Assembly: GCA_019307805.1 (NCBI GenBank) | Contig: JAFDIX010000250.1 | Span: 1 to 5,610, forward strand | Source: Deltaproteobacteria bacterium | GTDB taxonomy: Bacteria; Desulfobacterota; DSM-4660; Desulfatiglandales; HGW-15 | DNA: 5,610 nucleotides | Direction of reading: 5' to 3' | Shown here: positions 5,604 to 5,610 of the stretch, in pieces | How positions within the stretch are numbered: position 1 is the first letter of the stretch | Layout: each line of letters begins with the position of its first letter | Notes under the pieces: model-generated | The model's input: the letters and a program-made list of their open reading frames with translations, nothing else | Told to the model about the DNA's origin: nothing | Databases searched by the model: none | Program-made: the position numbers and the translations under genes

Positions 5604-5610
5604 ATGATTC
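5604..5610 (+). CDS. Start of a downstream gene, cut by the window edge
   Basis: ATGATTC begins 11 nt after the ferredoxin-tail stop, with GAGG at 5594-5597 and 6 nt spacing. Only Met-Ile can be read. In related operons this position is usually held by a NuoG-like, [FeFe]-hydrogenase or formate dehydrogenase catalytic subunit; that is inference from gene order alone. Confidence 0.45.

Overview
The window looks like chromosomal DNA from an anaerobic bacterium of the Deltaproteobacteria / Desulfobacterota type. This is inferred from two things. The first is a NuoE plus three-module NuoF pair of the kind found in soluble NAD(P)-linked hydrogenases and formate dehydrogenases of sulfate reducers and syntrophs. 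The second is a GAF-like / coiled-coil / LuxR-HTH regulator of a style familiar from that group. No tRNA, rRNA, CRISPR array, insertion sequence, phage or plasmid gene is visible.

Left part (1-2245): positions 1-92 are AT-rich and hold no gene I can support. An AraC-family regulator is on the minus strand (93-1094). Divergent from it is an unrecognised soluble protein, most likely starting at 1303 and ending at 2124. The space between them holds a candidate sigma-70 promoter and a perfect 9-bp inverted repeat, both upstream of the preferred start. The convergent gap 2125-2245 contains no convincing terminator.

Middle part (2246-3393): a LuxR-HTH regulator (minus strand, 2246-3220) is divergent from the redox operon. 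The intergenic region is crowded with TGCC/GGCA half-sites, including two TGCC-N11-GGCA palindromes of identical spacing. This suggests that a regulator, plausibly the divergent one, controls the operon and itself.

Right part (3394-5610): nuoE-like and nuoF-like genes overlap by 17 nt, and a third gene appears to begin at 5604. NuoE carries a [2Fe-2S] cluster. NuoF carries a second thioredoxin-like [2Fe-2S] module, the FMN/NAD(H) module and the start of its [4Fe-4S] module. Together they would pass electrons between NAD(P)(H) and ferredoxin or a catalytic subunit expected just downstream.

The most notable feature is a break in nuoF. The reading frame ends at 5416, after only three of the four cysteines of its [4Fe-4S] site. 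The usual C-terminal 2x[4Fe-4S] ferredoxin tail resumes at about 5404 in another frame, and the conserved connecting segment (about 40 residues, including the fourth cysteine) is absent. This is best read as an internal deletion or an assembly fault of length 3n+1. I do not see a clearly new biological system. The unknown protein at 1303-2124, the half-site array and the broken nuoF are the points worth checking.
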